Below, one piece after another: positions 46,515-59,306 of a stretch of 64,000 nucleotides of DNA (positions are counted from its first letter, which is position 1; the number at the start of each line of letters is the position of its first letter). Source of the stretch: Mitragyna speciosa (taxonomy: Eukaryota; Streptophyta; Magnoliopsida; Gentianales; Rubiaceae); contig CM045557.1 in assembly GCA_024721245.1 (NCBI GenBank), positions 21,785,702 to 21,849,701 on the forward strand, read 5' to 3'. A model generated the notes under the pieces. That model saw nothing but the letters and a program-made list of their open reading frames with translations. It made no database searches and was not told the DNA's origin. Made by a program: the position numbers and the translations under genes.

Positions 46515-47315
46515 AGTTGGGGAAAATATAGATGAATTGTAGAAAAAACTGTAACAAAAAAAAAGGGCTTTGACGTGAATGAATCACTTGAGGATATTTT
46601 GCCCCCACTATGTTGCTGTCAAGTTTGTGCCAATTCTCTCCAGGAAAATAAGCTAACCAGAATTTCCTTACAAAAATATAAAGAAATTCTCCCAAACAAT
46701 GTTCAGAGAACATCTTATTTTGATATACTTAGAACAAGGGAAAAGCAAAACTAGGGCAAGAATATGCTACATCCAAAACTATCAATTTACAAGTCTGAAC
46801 TCTCTTAATTATAATGTTCAGACACCCCAAATGATTAGTCATGACTTTAGAAAGACAACTTTCAATGAATAGGCACCTTAATTGTATGGTCATGTCTTTG
46901 AGAAAGATAAAAAGGATACCCATTCAAATTCAATAGGTACATCCTTAATGAATAGGCACTTTTTCATTTTAAATGAATATTTTCAATTGAATAGATACCT
47001 TTTAAACTGAATGGACACATCTTTATTATTTCTTTGTGACGGCCGGGATTAATCTTCAAGATATATCTCTTCAAAAATGCAAAAACTTCAAAATTAACGT
47101 ATAGAAAACAGAGCAACCGCGATTGGAGTCATGGGCAGAGAGTTCGCGGTTGCTTTCTGGACTAGTTTCTAGAGGGCTAGATTTCCAAGAGTTGCCATCA
47201 CACAAGCTATGACCTTTAACCCATGACTTCATTTGTAGCTTGCCTCCAATAGTTTTTAAAATTTTTCTTTTAAATCTTCCAATTTCAATTTATTTATCAT
47301 TAACTATATCCAACA
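46515..47315 (-). repeat. Copia 5' LTR
   Basis: 801 bp. The minus strand begins TGTTGGATATAGTTAATG and ends TTTCCCCAACT. It is visibly more diverged from the 3' LTR than the two duplicated 3' LTRs are from each other in several blocks. Confidence 0.85.
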
Positions 47316-47320
47316 AGTTG

Positions 47321-48540
47321 GCATTATACATTTCATATTCAGCATGCCATTCTCAGAGCATTTATTGAACTTTTATCCTCTTTGACAAATACTGTGCATT
47401 TTAGAGATAGAAAAATAAGCATTTCCTTTCTTGACTTGAAGGTAATATGTAAATTGGCAATTGCCAACATCTCTTATGAGGAATTCATTCTTTCTAACTA
47501 TTAACTGAAAGCAATAACAATAAAGAAAAGAAACTTTCATTCTGAGAGTTGTTGAGCTTTTGTTGATTTAGACAAAATCCTAGGCTAAATTTAAAGCGAA
47601 CAGACTACCATATTGAAAATGGATAGATTACTCCTGCTGTGGCCAAGGAATTTTCAAAGCTTTGGAAGAGATTTCATCATCTATGCTTCCATACTACAGT
47701 AAAAATGTTTTCTCATTGCCTTTATAACTACTAAGAAGGAACTTTTGCCGTTTTATTGCTCCTTGGCTTAGCAAGTAAGCCGAATATTCATTTACAAATG
47801 TTGTAATCTTCCAGTTCCATTTTTTAATTAATTATATTTCTCAATTTGAATTTTATTCAGTGTTTCTTTTCTCGACAAGGATCATGCAATGAGACCTGAG
47901 ACATTTGTGATTGTGTGTAAAATGGCATAAGGAATTAAGGTCTTTCTTGCACCTCCCATGTAGTTTTCATGTACTATAGGCTCTGGGAAACTTGTCTGTA
48001 GAAGAGGGGACTTGACTCTGCAAAAAATACCTTTTACCATCCATTTGCTTTTTTGGTTGGCTAATTAAAAGAGCATTTTCAACACTATATCACCATAGGA
48101 CAATAAATGAATTTCAACACAGTGAATCTATATTAGCATAGTATTCTGGCATTCTTGCAAAGAAATATAATTCTCGAGGAACGGTTAATTTTCATATCAG
48201 ACATTTACAATATGATCCTAACTTTCTTGATACTGATGTGTTAATCATTGGCAATTTTGAGATTCTAATGGGTATCCATATGCTAATTTACCTTTGTGGA
48301 TTAAACCTTCATATCCAAATAGATTTGTTAGACGATTTGATTTTGAACAAGGTGCTCCATTGAAAGATTTGAACTTTTTAGTCAGCAAAATAAATAATTG
48401 TAATATTTCCCTTTGGTCGATTGCATAAGGGAGGCTCTCTAGCTAGAATATCAATGCGTTATTTTACATAGCTTTAACGAATCGCATGGGCAATAGGTCT
48501 TGGTAATACTGTCGATGATAGTGTAAAATTTCAAACACAT
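47321..48540. other. Spacer without a recognised gene
   Basis: Moderate AT content, no long open frame and no transposon ends apart from the target sequences at its borders. It looks like low-copy intergenic sequence, judged only by the absence of repeats within the window. Confidence 0.4.
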
Positions 48541-48549
48541 ATCTGGGAT

Positions 48550-49102
48550 GGGATAATTTTACATATTTCCCCTGAGGTTTGTCATAATTGCACTTGCCTC
48601 CCCTTAGGTTTTAAGAATCACACTTAGATCTCTTGTGTTTATATTTTTTATAACAAAATAAACCTATTTTGATAATGTAATCCAAAAATACTAATCAAAC
48701 ACCTAAAAATATCTCTAATTTCTTTTAAAAAAAGATAAATAAATCTTAAAAAATTAATTAATTAATCATAAAAATGTTAAACGGACTTATACTCTTACAT
48801 CAACTTTCAATCACCACCAAATACTACTTCTCTAAAATTCAGTTATCTGACTAATCTATATGAATTTACTTTATCTATCAAAATTTTGCTGACAAATATG
48901 TTAACAAGAAAGAGATGAACAACTTAAAATCAATTAAGGATATTTTAAAGTGTTTGATTGGTATTTTTGAATTCCATTATCAAAATGGACTTGTTTTGTT
49001 ATAAAAGATATAAACACAGGAGGTATAAGTATAATTTCTAAAATTTCAGAGGAGGCAAGTGCAATTATGGCAAACTTTAGGGGTGGTATGTGAAATTATC
49101 CC
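48550..49102. mobile_element. Mutator-like TIR element (GGGATAATTTCACATA family), copy 3
   Basis: Ends GGGATAATTTTACATATT and, on the complement, GGGATAATTTCACATACC. Flanks ATCTGGGAT (48541-48549) and ATTTGGGAT (49103-49111) agree at 8 of 9. 553 bp, non-coding. Confidence 0.88.
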
Positions 49103-49130
49103 ATTTGGGATACCCCATCATTAAAGTTTT

Positions 49131-52100
49131 GGGATAACTTTAGAAACCTCCCTTGAAGTTTTTAACAATTTTTTTCTAGCACCCTTGAAGTTTTTAATAT
49201 TATACTTACCTTCCTTCATTATATCAAATGACCATAATAACCCTCAAACAATTATTAATGCCATATTAAAAGCTAAAAAACAAAAAAAAATTAAAAAAAA
49301 TAAAGCACAAAAGCAATTCTCTCCTCTATAGCTGCTTTTCTAAAACTTTCTTTTAACTAACTAAATTTCAATTGCCTTGCAAACTAACCCAATCTCATTT
49401 AACCATCCACCATCCATTTCACCACCCAAATAGCTCCTCAACAACCATCCCATCCCATTGTTACTATAATCTCCAACATCGCAACCAGACTATTTCCCAA
49501 ATTTTCTTTTCTGAAAAATAACCCATAACTCCTTGTTTTCCCCAACTATCCATCGCCTTCTTCCTCAATTTCTCCGTCATTTCCTTCCCCTAGCAAATCC
49601 TAATAACTGATAAATTTATCTATTTTAGCATAGTGTTTTATATATAATTTTAGTGTATTTTGATACTCTTATTATTTTTGTTATGAAATTAGCTCATTTT
49701 CACTAAGTTTCTTTTATGTGAAGAATTTCCCAAAAATTATGGTTTTTACTCGATTTTTATGATTTTGAAGCAAAATTTATATTTTGAACAAATTAATGCA
49801 CAAAATTTGTACAATCTTGCTGGTTTTATACATTCAATCATAATTTAGATCAATTGGAACACAAGTCATCACACTCATAGTAGATTCAAGAATGATTGAA
49901 TTAGAAGTTCAAAGGAACGACTTTTACATATAAACTTGGAGGATTATTTTGCTTAATTTTTGAAAAATTCTCATCAAAAAATTCACCATACAATTAAAAG
50001 GTCAACATCACAAAAAGGTTTCAAGGGCATATGAGGAATAGCAAGCAAAAGAGAAGTGCAAAGAAGTGATGGAAGTGAAGAAATGGAGAAAACTAGGGGT
50101 CGGCAACAATGATACACTTCTGTATTTTAACAATAACTTGAGCTAAAAATATTGTATTGGGATGATTCTTCTTGCATTTTAAAGCTAAGAGGACATTCTA
50201 CAATGCTTATGAAGATATCAAAATCCAGTTCTCACATCTTCATAGTCAAAATCCAAATTATTGAAGAATAAAGCTCTCCTAACCACGTCTTAGTATTTTG
50301 GCCATATCCTTGCATCCATAACTCAAAATGATCTGATTCTTATGATGTTGGAAAGTTAACTCCAAGGGCTATAACTTTCATGTTTTAAAGAGAAGCTTAT
50401 TCATTCATATTATGGGGCAATCCGTAGGTTAGTTCCGCGGGTTAGCTAACCCGCAAATGACCTGCAGATTAACGTCGGCCAGCAATTTTCTAGGGTTGCA
50501 ACTTGCACCAATTTCCAGTTGGTTTTGCAGATAGTTTCAGATGGAGATAGGGTTTTGCAAGTTAGAGATTTGATTAAAAATGTAATTGAAGACTTTTGTG
50601 CCATTATGGAATCCCAATGCAAATCTTCATCATTGCATGCATTAATGGCAATTGCAAGTTGGAAAATGATGTGAAGAACCTTTGTCTATAAATAGGAGTC
50701 ATTTGTAACAAGTTTATTATCCATTGCGATCCATTGGTTAGTGTAAAAGTTAGAATAGTTGAAAGAGAATTGATAGAATTCTCTTAAATTCAATAGAATA
50801 ATGAACTTCTTGTACTAAACTTCTTGTACTTCAACACTTTGAAGAAGAAATAGAAGTTGAAGACTTGTTCATAAGCCTTTCTCAACTCTATCTCTTATTT
50901 TCATAATTGAAGCATCAATACTTGTATTCTTGTTAAGTTTCTTTGTGTTTCACTAGTCATGATTCACTAAAAGCTTTATCTAGAATATAGATGAAGCTAA
51001 TGAATCTCTAGCATGACTTAAATTCTTCAACTTGCTAAGCTTGCCTTTGTTTGTTCACTTGTTCAAGTTTTAACTTTTGTTTTTGAATGGCCAACGTAAA
51101 CAAGTCATCTAGTTGTTATTTGTCATTGAAAAATGCTCTTAACAATGGAAAATGAATAAGTATTGCTTAAGTTATTCATATGATACTAATGAATGCTTAA
51201 GTGAGTCATTGCAATTCATGTTTTCATAAGATTTCATCATGAAAATAGTTGGAATCTAATCATTTCATAGTGAGAGCTAGTTATGATTTAAATGGAATTG
51301 GATTCTCAACAAAGCAAGATAAAACTTAGTAAGCCATGCATGCATCTTATGATTCACTAGTCAATTTTATATTCTAGACATCTTGAATATTTGAATTCTT
51401 ACAAGTTTTTGTCACTATTTACCTATTCTATTGAATTTCCTTTCTACTACACACCTTGACTTTCGGTTGTTTAGATAATAAAGTAAGCCATAAAACCTTA
51501 GTACTTGCAATTATTTGATTCCTCGAGGGATACGATACATATATACTTCCCGTACTACACTTGATTCGTATACTTGCAGTAAAGTTGGGAGATTAAGTTT
51601 ATTACTTGATTTGTGTGTATTTGGCCCATATTTTTATACCTAATTTACGCCACATCAAATCCCATGGCAAAACTCTTATGTTTCCTTAAACTAAACATCT
51701 TACAAGAAAGATCCATTTCATCCCAAACACCCAATTCATCCTTTGTCTATCTACAATGCACCTTTACCCCGCATTCTTCTTTTTTAATTGATCAATTTCA
51801 CTAAATAATTAAAATGCACACACATAATAATTAATTATTTTGTACAAAGAGAAGAAGGCTGGATATTCATGGGGGCAAATGCTATTGTTGGGGCATTAGT
51901 AAATTAGAGAGGTTGTGCAATCTAATGTTGGAAGGGACTGGGAGTCAAGCGAGAGAGATGATGGTTGTCTGGGTGGCTTGTAAGGAGTTTGGGAATTTGT
52001 AGGAAGGAAAAGGGGCGGTGGTTTGGGGTTAGCTTCTAAGGATTTTGAAGAATTGTAAAAGAAGGTTGGGGAGTCAGTAGCAATGGAGAAACTAGGATAA

Positions 52101-52322
52101 ATATATTGCGTTTAGCATTTGGGAAGAGATGCTGTGTAATTTTTCTTTTTTGATTAAATTACCGAAGGTTATTTTAAGGTATTCATAAGTCTTCTTTTTT
52201 TACAATGGGTGTGCTTTGTTATCAAAACAGTAAAATTAGAGGAGGCATTTGTAATTTCTTGAAAGCTCAAGGGTCCTAGGTGAAATTCTCGAAAACCTCA
52301 GGGGAGGTTTCCGAAATTATCC
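49131..52322. mobile_element. Mutator-like TIR element split by a solo LTR
   Basis: The left end GGGATAACTTTAGAAACC and the complement of the right end GGATAATTTCGGAAACC belong to the family of 22984-24195. TTAAAGTTTT lies on both sides (49121-49130 and 52323-52332), a perfect 9-10 bp duplication. A 2057-bp solo LTR sits at 49601-51657. Without it the element would be about 1.13 kb, the size of its relative. No transposase. Confidence 0.88.
49601..51657 (+). mobile_element. Solo LTR of the tRNA-Asp-primed Ty3 family
   Basis: Starts TAATAACTGATAAATTTATC and ends TTTACGCCACATCA. AATCC flanks both sides perfectly (49596-49600 and 51658-51662), so it is a true solo LTR made by LTR-LTR recombination. 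It is homologous to the LTR at 24504-26066. The first base pair TA replaces the usual TG. Confidence 0.87.
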
Positions 52323-52332
52323 TTAAAGTTTT

Positions 52333-53109
52333 TTAAATTCTCTTACATGAGGCGTTCTTAAGAGAACTGCTTGTTTTTGTGATAAGAAGCCATGAAATTT
52401 CTTCTTGTAAAAAAATTACTAATCCATTAAATTTGTGTGGCATTACTACAAAGACTAATTGAAAGAAGGAATTATTCTTCCATGGTTGTAAGCATGTAAT
52501 GACAAGAGCTAAAAGAAACCCGTTTAGCCTGTGAATCTAAAGGAAGACATTAAGCAATTCATCATTAAAAGCCCTAACACTTCATGTACAGTTTTACTTG
52601 TACGAAGCATGCTACTTTCTTTAAGGACCTTTATTACCTGATTGCTGGTTCTTCTTTTGTTAATAATCGATTTAGTAAACCAATTGTTTCAACACAATCA
52701 ACGAATGACATTTTAAAAGATGAACATATTGACCATGAAGGATTCGATTCAATCACTAATCTCGTTTACAACCTAATGGTTGAAGCTTCACAGTATAATG
52801 ATGTTTTGTCAAATGATTGATCTAGAAGAGAAGTTTCTTTGGTTAAGACTACAAACATATTGTTACCGATCTAGGGACGGAAGTTGATAAAGTAATATCA
52901 CAAGCTTCATCACAAGTAGCTTTCAAGCCACTATTAAATTAATGGATCTTCTATTTTGTGTGAGCTTTTGAAATCTTGCAAGGTTGTTTTCAAGAACCTT
53001 ATGAGGCTGAACGGATGGTTATGAATGATGATCCTAGATAGCTTGCAATTAATTAGTTTTCTACTAATGCTCTTGATCATTTTTTTTCCTAGTTCTATTT
53101 CATCTCTCT
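52333..53109. other. Region upstream of the gypsy reverse transcriptase
   Basis: Possibly the decayed gag/protease part of the element that follows. A 78-codon open frame (52584-52820) carries no motif that I recognise. No LTR or primer site was found, so the 5' limit of the gypsy relic is unknown. Confidence 0.35.
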
Positions 53110-56100
53110 TGTAGGTATTTGAAGGTATATTCCTTGAAGAAGTACTAAATGGATTACCGCCAATTAGGAAAATTGAACATTAGATTGATTTGATACCATG
53201 GATATCACTTACAAATAGACTGGCATATAGATGCAATCCTGAAAAAACCAAAGAGCTTCAAAGGCAAGTTGAGGAGCTCATTGCCAAAGTTTGGATACGA
53301 AAAATCTTGAGTCCATGTGTTGTACCAGTAATACTCGTGCCTAAAAAGGAATGAACATGAAAAATATGCACCAATTGCCACGCTGTCAATGCTATTACAA
53401 GAAAGTATAGACATCCAATTCCTAGGCTTGATGACACGCTTCATGAACTACATAGTGCTAAATTTTTCACTAAGATTGATTTGAAATGTGGATATCATGA
53501 AATAAGGATTAAAAAAATATGATGAATTAAAAACCATATTTAAGACTAAATATGGATTCTATTAGTGGTTAGTTATGCCTTTTGGCTTGACTAATGCACC
53601 TAATACCTACATGAAGCTAATGAATCAAGTGTTATGTCCATTCATTGGTAAATTTGTTGTTGTTTACTTTGATGATATTCTAATTTATAGCAAGTCTCTT
53701 GAGGATCGCGTTTATCATTTACGAAGTGTGCTTGAGTGTTTTGAAAGGAAAGGCTATATGCTAACCTTAAGATTGCAAAATTTTGTACTAACCAACTTGT
53801 ATTTTTAGGATTTGTTGTCAGTGAAAATGGAATATAGGTTGATGAATCCAAAGTGAAGGCTATTCAAGAATGGTCTATACCAAATTCTATTACTGTAGCA
53901 AGGAGCTTCCATGGGTTAACAAGTTTATATAGGTGATTTTTGAAGGATTTTAGTACAATTGATACACCATTACTTGCCGTCATAAAGAAGAATGAAAAGT
54001 TTTATTGGGGAGAAGCTCAAGAGTAAGCATTTCAATTGCTTAAAGACAAACTCACACATGCACTTGTGTTAACATTACCTAATTTTGATAAAATTTTTGA
54101 AATTGAATGCGATGCTTTAGATATTGGTATTGGAGCAGTTTTGATGCAAAAATGAAGGCCAATTGCATATTTTAGCGAGAAGTTTAATAGAGCAACATTG
54201 AACTACCCAACATATGACAAAGAATTATATGCATTCATTCGAGCTTTACAAGTTTAGAAACATTGCTTGATACTAAAAGATTTTGTCATCCACACCAATC
54301 ATGAATATTTAAAGCATTTGAATTTTCAACACAAGTTGAACAAGAGGCATGCAAGGTGCATAGTTTACATTGCTGCTTTTTCACATCATAAGGTAAAAAT
54401 TTGGTAAGACAAATGTAGTAATGGATGATTATCACACAAGTATTTTTATTCACTACACTTAATGCTAAGTTGCTTGGATTTGAAATGCTAAAAGATTTGT
54501 ACATTAACAATAAGAATTTTGGTGAGATATATGAGAAGTGTAAGAATTCACCTTATAGTGAGTTTTACATTTCTAATGTCCACTTGATGCATGTTGATAA
54601 ACTATATGTTCTTAATAATTCAATTAGGGAATTACTTGTTAGAGAATCACGTAGTGGTGGTTTAATGGGCCATTTTGGTATTGCAAAACTCTTTCTATTT
54701 TGCAAGAATTATTTTTATTGGCCACACATGAAGAGAATATTGATAGAGTTGTAGAAAGATGTGCAGCATGTCACAAGGCTAAGTCTAAGATTCAATAGTT
54801 GTACATTCCACTACTTATACCTAGTGAACCATGGGTAGACATTTTTATGGATTTTGTGCTTGATTTGCCTTGATCTAAAAGAGGCCATGATTCTATATAT
54901 GTGGTTGATGATAAATTTTCTAAAATGGCACATTTTATTGCATGTCATAAAACTGATGATGCATCTTATGCTGATTTGTTCTTCAAAAAGATTGTTATGG
55001 CATTCTTAGAACAATCATTTCTGATAGAGAAATCAAATTTTTGAGTTATTTTTGGAAGACATTTTGGGCAAATTTGGGTACCAAATTATTTGGGTGTCAA
55101 ACCAACAAAATAAAATTTCCTAATCAATTAAATGTAAAGTAAAGTGTAGTAATGAGGAGGGTTGTATCCACAAGGACTAGTCAATTATTTTCTTTTTCTT
55201 GAAAAACTAATAATTAAAGGAGGGGGATTTTGAAGTAACTAAACTAAAAGAAATTCAAACCAAGAAATCTAATCATGCAAATTTAAATGAAATCAAATAT
55301 TAACTAAGCTCTAGTCAAAGAATTAATCTCCACTCTGGTTCAATTTAACTGATCATTGATGCAAAGATAAATTCCTACGTTCACGAATAAATTGGTTATG
55401 GTTGTTGAGAATTGTACAAGTAATTAAGGTAAGACCGTTAATTACTTCTCTAATCAAAAAATAATGCTAGGTAAGATCTTAGGATTCAATTATTCAATAG
55501 CTTTAAAACTAAAAAAGCCACAAGTTCTAACCAACAAATACCTAAGAGGCTTTGTTCAAATTAGATTATTTATTCCCGTGATATAATCCAAAAGTCTCTA
55601 TTACAATTGAATTAATCACTTTCCACTAATACTAAAATTGTCAAACAATTATGGATTTGACATTTTAGACGGCTCTAGATTATCTATAGTGGCCAGTTAT
55701 TTAATTGGCAAAAATAATCACACAAGAATGAACACAATCACCTTGGAATTTAAACAGAGAATAAATAAATACTCATAAACACAGGAAACAATTAAAAATA
55801 ATTAGATCTCACAGTAGTGGATGAACTAGAGTTTCGATTATCCTTCAACTAAATTGAAGAGTTTAGCCACGAATCATGGCTTCAAATCTCCAAAAGTGAT
55901 TGACAAGCATTTTTGTAGTCTAGAGAGAAAAAGAGAGAAACTAAAAAAACTAATGAAAAACTAAAGAAATCTAATGCTCTTCAGTTCCAGCCTCTCCAAA
56001 AGTCTTCTTATCTTCACGTTCCTTCTCTTTCTTCTTGTTTGTCTCCTTCTAAAAATCATCTTCTTTCGTTTTTGTCTTCATTCTTTCCCCAAGTCAAACT

Positions 56101-57313
56101 CTTTTCTTTTTGTCTTTATTTCCAATTCTTATCAATAAAGAATTTCTTCCACTAAGATTCATCAAAATAAGAAAAGTAGGACCCTCCCAAAAGTAGCCTT
56201 CTTTTTCAATTCACGTTTCACAATTCTACAACTCAACATAAGTAGACCGTGGCTATGCTCTATCAGAATGAGTTTTTAGAAATTTTGGCAATTTCAAGGT
56301 TGTTTTCCACAATTTCCTACAAACAAGGACAAACACCAAATAGTGAATAAATGGAAAGATTAAACACAATCTTTGACCAAAATAAGGAAAAATTAAATAT
56401 AATTCATATGATATTTTAATACCCTAACATTATTGTTTTCAACCACAAGCTACCTACAAATTGATGGCCATGCAGAAGTAATTAATAGAACATTATCTAT
56501 ATTGTTGCATGCCATCATCAAAAGAAATATTAGGACTTAGGAGGAATGTTTGCCACATTGAAATTCGCTTATTATAGGACTACTCATTATGCCACATGTT
56601 TTCATTCTCTGAGGTTGTTTATGGTTTTAATCCTTTAACTACTGTGGATTTGTCACCTCTACCTATTTCTAAGCTTATGAATTTAGGTGGCAAGAAAAAA
56701 AAGGAGTTTGTGAAGAACTTGCATGAAAAGGTTCAGTTGAATGTTGAAAGGAGGACAGAGCAATGCATGAAGCAAGCTAATAAAGGGCGACATAAAAATG
56801 TTTATGAACCTGGAGATTGGGTTTGGTTACACCTGAAGAAAGAATGATTTCCAATGCAAAGGCGTAATAAGTTGTTGCCAAGAGAAGAATGACCATTGCA
56901 AGTAGTTGAGTGCATCGATAATGATGCCTACAAACTTGACTTACTAGGTGAGTATGGTGTTCATGCTACTTTCAATGTTGTTGATCTTAGTCCTTATTTT
57001 GCAGATGAAGATAAAGAAGATTTTAGGGCAAATCCTTTATAAAAAGAGAGGAATGATGCGGGAGTATCAAATGATCAAGAGGTTCGTAAGCAAGATGTCA
57101 ATGACGATGAAGATAAAGAGTTGATACCAAAGGGACCAATTACTATAACAAGAGCCAAAAAGTTTAGAGAGCAACTTCAATTGTTCATCTAAAAAGTACA
57201 ATCACAAGTTGAGAATTCAAGTTTATTTGAAGAATTGAAGCAAGGAAGGTCCAAGTTATATTGCATGATTCAATTGGGGGATAACTCACAAAATGAAGGA
57301 TTTGAAGATGTTT
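53110..57313 (+). pseudogene. Ty3/gypsy pol relic, split by a solo LTR
   Basis: In order: RT (53110-53930) with EVLNGLPPIRKIEH, SPCVVPVILVPKKE, KYRHPIPRLDDTLHELHS, KFFTKIDLKCGYHEIRI, MPFGLTNAPNTYMKLMNQVL and VVYFDDILIYSKSLED; RNase H (about 53940-54420) with FEIECDALDIGIGAVLMQK and TYDKELYAFIRALQV; integrase (about 54630-56600) with RSGGLMGHFGIAKLF, then FYWPHMKRI and TIISDREIKFLSYFWKTFW; and a C-terminal part (56600-57313) with GDWVWLHLKKE, LPREE and YKLDLLGEYGVHATFNVVDL. The RT active-site FDD is present. Many stops and frameshifts make it dead. No chromodomain is seen. Clade not assigned. Confidence 0.88.
55091..56429 (-). mobile_element. Solo LTR inserted in the gypsy integrase
   Basis: On the minus strand it starts TGTTAGGGTATTAAAATATC and ends GGTTTGACACCCA. 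TTATT lies on both sides (55086-55090 and 56430-56434). Removing 55091-56434 restores an unbroken integrase reading across the site (TKL-LFSTTS), which confirms the borders. The family differs from the other LTRs of this window. Confidence 0.9.
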
Positions 57314-58089
57314 GACAGCTAAGAGCCGCGGGTGCACCAAGAGCATCACAACTTAGTTTAACATAAGACATGATTGAGTTAAGCATAAGAGTTCAATATA
57401 ACACAACATGAAAGTAAAAAAATGCAAGAGAAAGGATAAAAATTGCTCATTATTTTGAAGAACTTCTCTCTTAAACTTCCCCATGCATTTCATCAAACAT
57501 GTAGGCTATAATTGAATTTCTCCATAGTTGTGATTACAAGAAGATAAAACTAAATACTAAATCAATATACTTTTTAGCCTAATATGTACAAGAGAGTATT
57601 TTTTTTATTACTAAGGAGTCATAAGATTCTCAAAACTCTCACAATGAGTTTCATGGGCCTCTTGTTTATACAAAAATTACCCTCAATCAATGAGAAAACA
57701 ACATGATTACATTTGATCCAAAATCACATATAATCTTTATTGAAGTTTGCAAGATCATCTAAGGCAGACTACCAGCTAACACATCAAAAAGTCTATAAAA
57801 TGAGCTATAAAAAGAGTTGGTCACTTTTCTGGTCGAAATGTAAGATCCATGGACCTTGGATTTGCAAGGTAGGTCCATGGATCTAGGTCTATGGATCCAT
57901 CAAAATTAGCCATTTTGCCCTTCTCTATTATTGGTTATTTCCTTCATGCCCTTGAGACAATTTTGAAATGTTGACTCTTAATTTTCTTGGTAAAAAAGTT
58001 GATGAACAATTCTCTCAAAAATTGATCACTCAATCTCCAAGTTTTGTAACATTTTTAGTACGATCTTGAATCAACTCAAAACGAGAGAT
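57314..58089 (-). mobile_element. LTR fragment of the tRNA-Asp-primed Ty3 family, 5' half (minus)
   Basis: The minus-strand reading of about 57740-58080 follows the order of the LTR at 24780-24990 (GAGTTGATTCAAGATCG, GTCTCAAGGGCATGAAGGAA, AGGGCAAAATGG). It lacks the first roughly 270 bp of the LTR, because another LTR starts at 58090. A short palindrome-rich patch (CCATGGACC, GGATCCAT) lies at 57848-57902. 57314-57740 is unassigned and has no gene. Confidence 0.6.
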
Positions 58090-59306
58090 TGACGTGGTTT
58101 AGATTAGGTATAGCAAATAGATACAAAAACACATAAATCAAGTAATAAAAACCTAATCTCCCAACTTATTCCACAAGTGCACGAGTTGGTTGTGGTATTT
58201 GAAGTTTTAGGTGTCGAATCCCACGAGGAATCAAATATATGCAGCTACTGAGGCTTGTTACTAACTTTTATTATCTAAAAATACACAAAGTGAGAATAAT
58301 ATGGGGTCCCTTCAATAAAATAGGTAAATGATTGAGGATTTGTGTAAAATTCAATACAAAGAAGCCTAGAACATAGAATCTACTAATGAATCATGCATAA
58401 ATGACTTACTAAGTGTTACCTTGCTTTGTTTAGAATCCAATTCCTTAAGTGTCATAACTAGATCTCTCTATGAAATGACAAGATTTCAATCTATTCTCAT
58501 GATGAAACCTTATAAGAACATAAATTGCATTGATTCACTTAAGCAACCATTATTCTCATATGATTCACTTAAGCATTACTTGTTCCTTTTCCATTATTAC
58601 ATGCATTTCTCAATGTCAAGTAACAACTAAATGACTTGTTTAAGTTGGCCAAACAAAAACAAGTGTTAAAACTTGAACAAATAAACAAACAAATGCAAGC
58701 TTAGTAAGTGCAAATAGATTAATTCATGTTTGTTGATTCATCAGCTTCATCTATGGTCTAGATGAAGCTTTTAGTTCAACATGGTTAGTGAAACAACTAA
58801 AAGTTAAACTTCGAAGTAAGAATTCATGGCAACAAATGAAAGTAAAGAGATAGAATTTAGGAATTGCTCAACCAAATTGGAATAAGCTTCTCTTCTTATT
58901 CACCTTCAAAAGTTGCACTACAAAGTTCTCTTACAATGATCCTTACTACTCTATTGAAGGATGAAGAGAATTTTATTAATTCTCTACCAAGCTAAGTATA
59001 AAACTATAGTTTACAACTACTTTCTACTCCTATAACTTGTTGCAAATGCATTAGAAATGACTTCTATTTATAGACAAATGTTCTTCAAGTCATTTTTCAA
59101 CTTATAATTGCATTTAATGCATGGAAATGATGAAGATTTGCTTGGAGATTCCAAATGAGCACAAAAGTCTTCATTTATGTTTCCAATGAAATCTCCAAGT
59201 TGCAAAATCTTATCTCCATCTAAAAATGTCTGCAAAAACAGCTGGTGGAAGATGCAAGTTGAAGCCCAAGAAGCTGCTTGGTCGACATCGATCCTTGAGT
59301 CAAATC
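58090..59306 (-). mobile_element. LTR of the tRNA-Asp-primed Ty3 family, 3' part (minus)
   Basis: The minus strand ends AATCTAAACCACGTCA at 58090. It matches the solo LTR at 50460-51657, including TTGTCTATAAATAG (a likely LTR promoter TATA, minus strand near 59060-59075) and GGGAGATTAGGTTTTTATTA. The homology is cut at 59306, where a different repeat begins TGTCGCGCCCC. The 5' part of this LTR is beyond that insertion or lost. Confidence 0.75.

Larger units (their letters stand above)
43494..47315 (-). mobile_element. Ty1/copia element with both LTRs and a deleted interior
   Basis: Complete outer borders: AGTTG on both sides (43489-43493 and 47316-47320), LTRs at 43494-44309 (3') and 46515-47315 (5'), starting TGCTGATATAG or TGTTGGATATAG and ending in CCCCAACA or CCCCAACT. 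A purine tract AATTAAGTGGGGGAT (44310-44324, minus) abuts the 3' LTR, as in copia elements. The interior is only about 2.2 kb instead of about 4 kb. It keeps RT/RNase H remnants and lacks a readable gag, protease and integrase. The expected tRNA-Met primer site after the 5' LTR is not recognisable. Confidence 0.88.

Noticed and set aside
53205..53444. Minus-strand open frame over the gypsy RT
   Set aside because: Shadow of the plus-strand reverse transcriptase.
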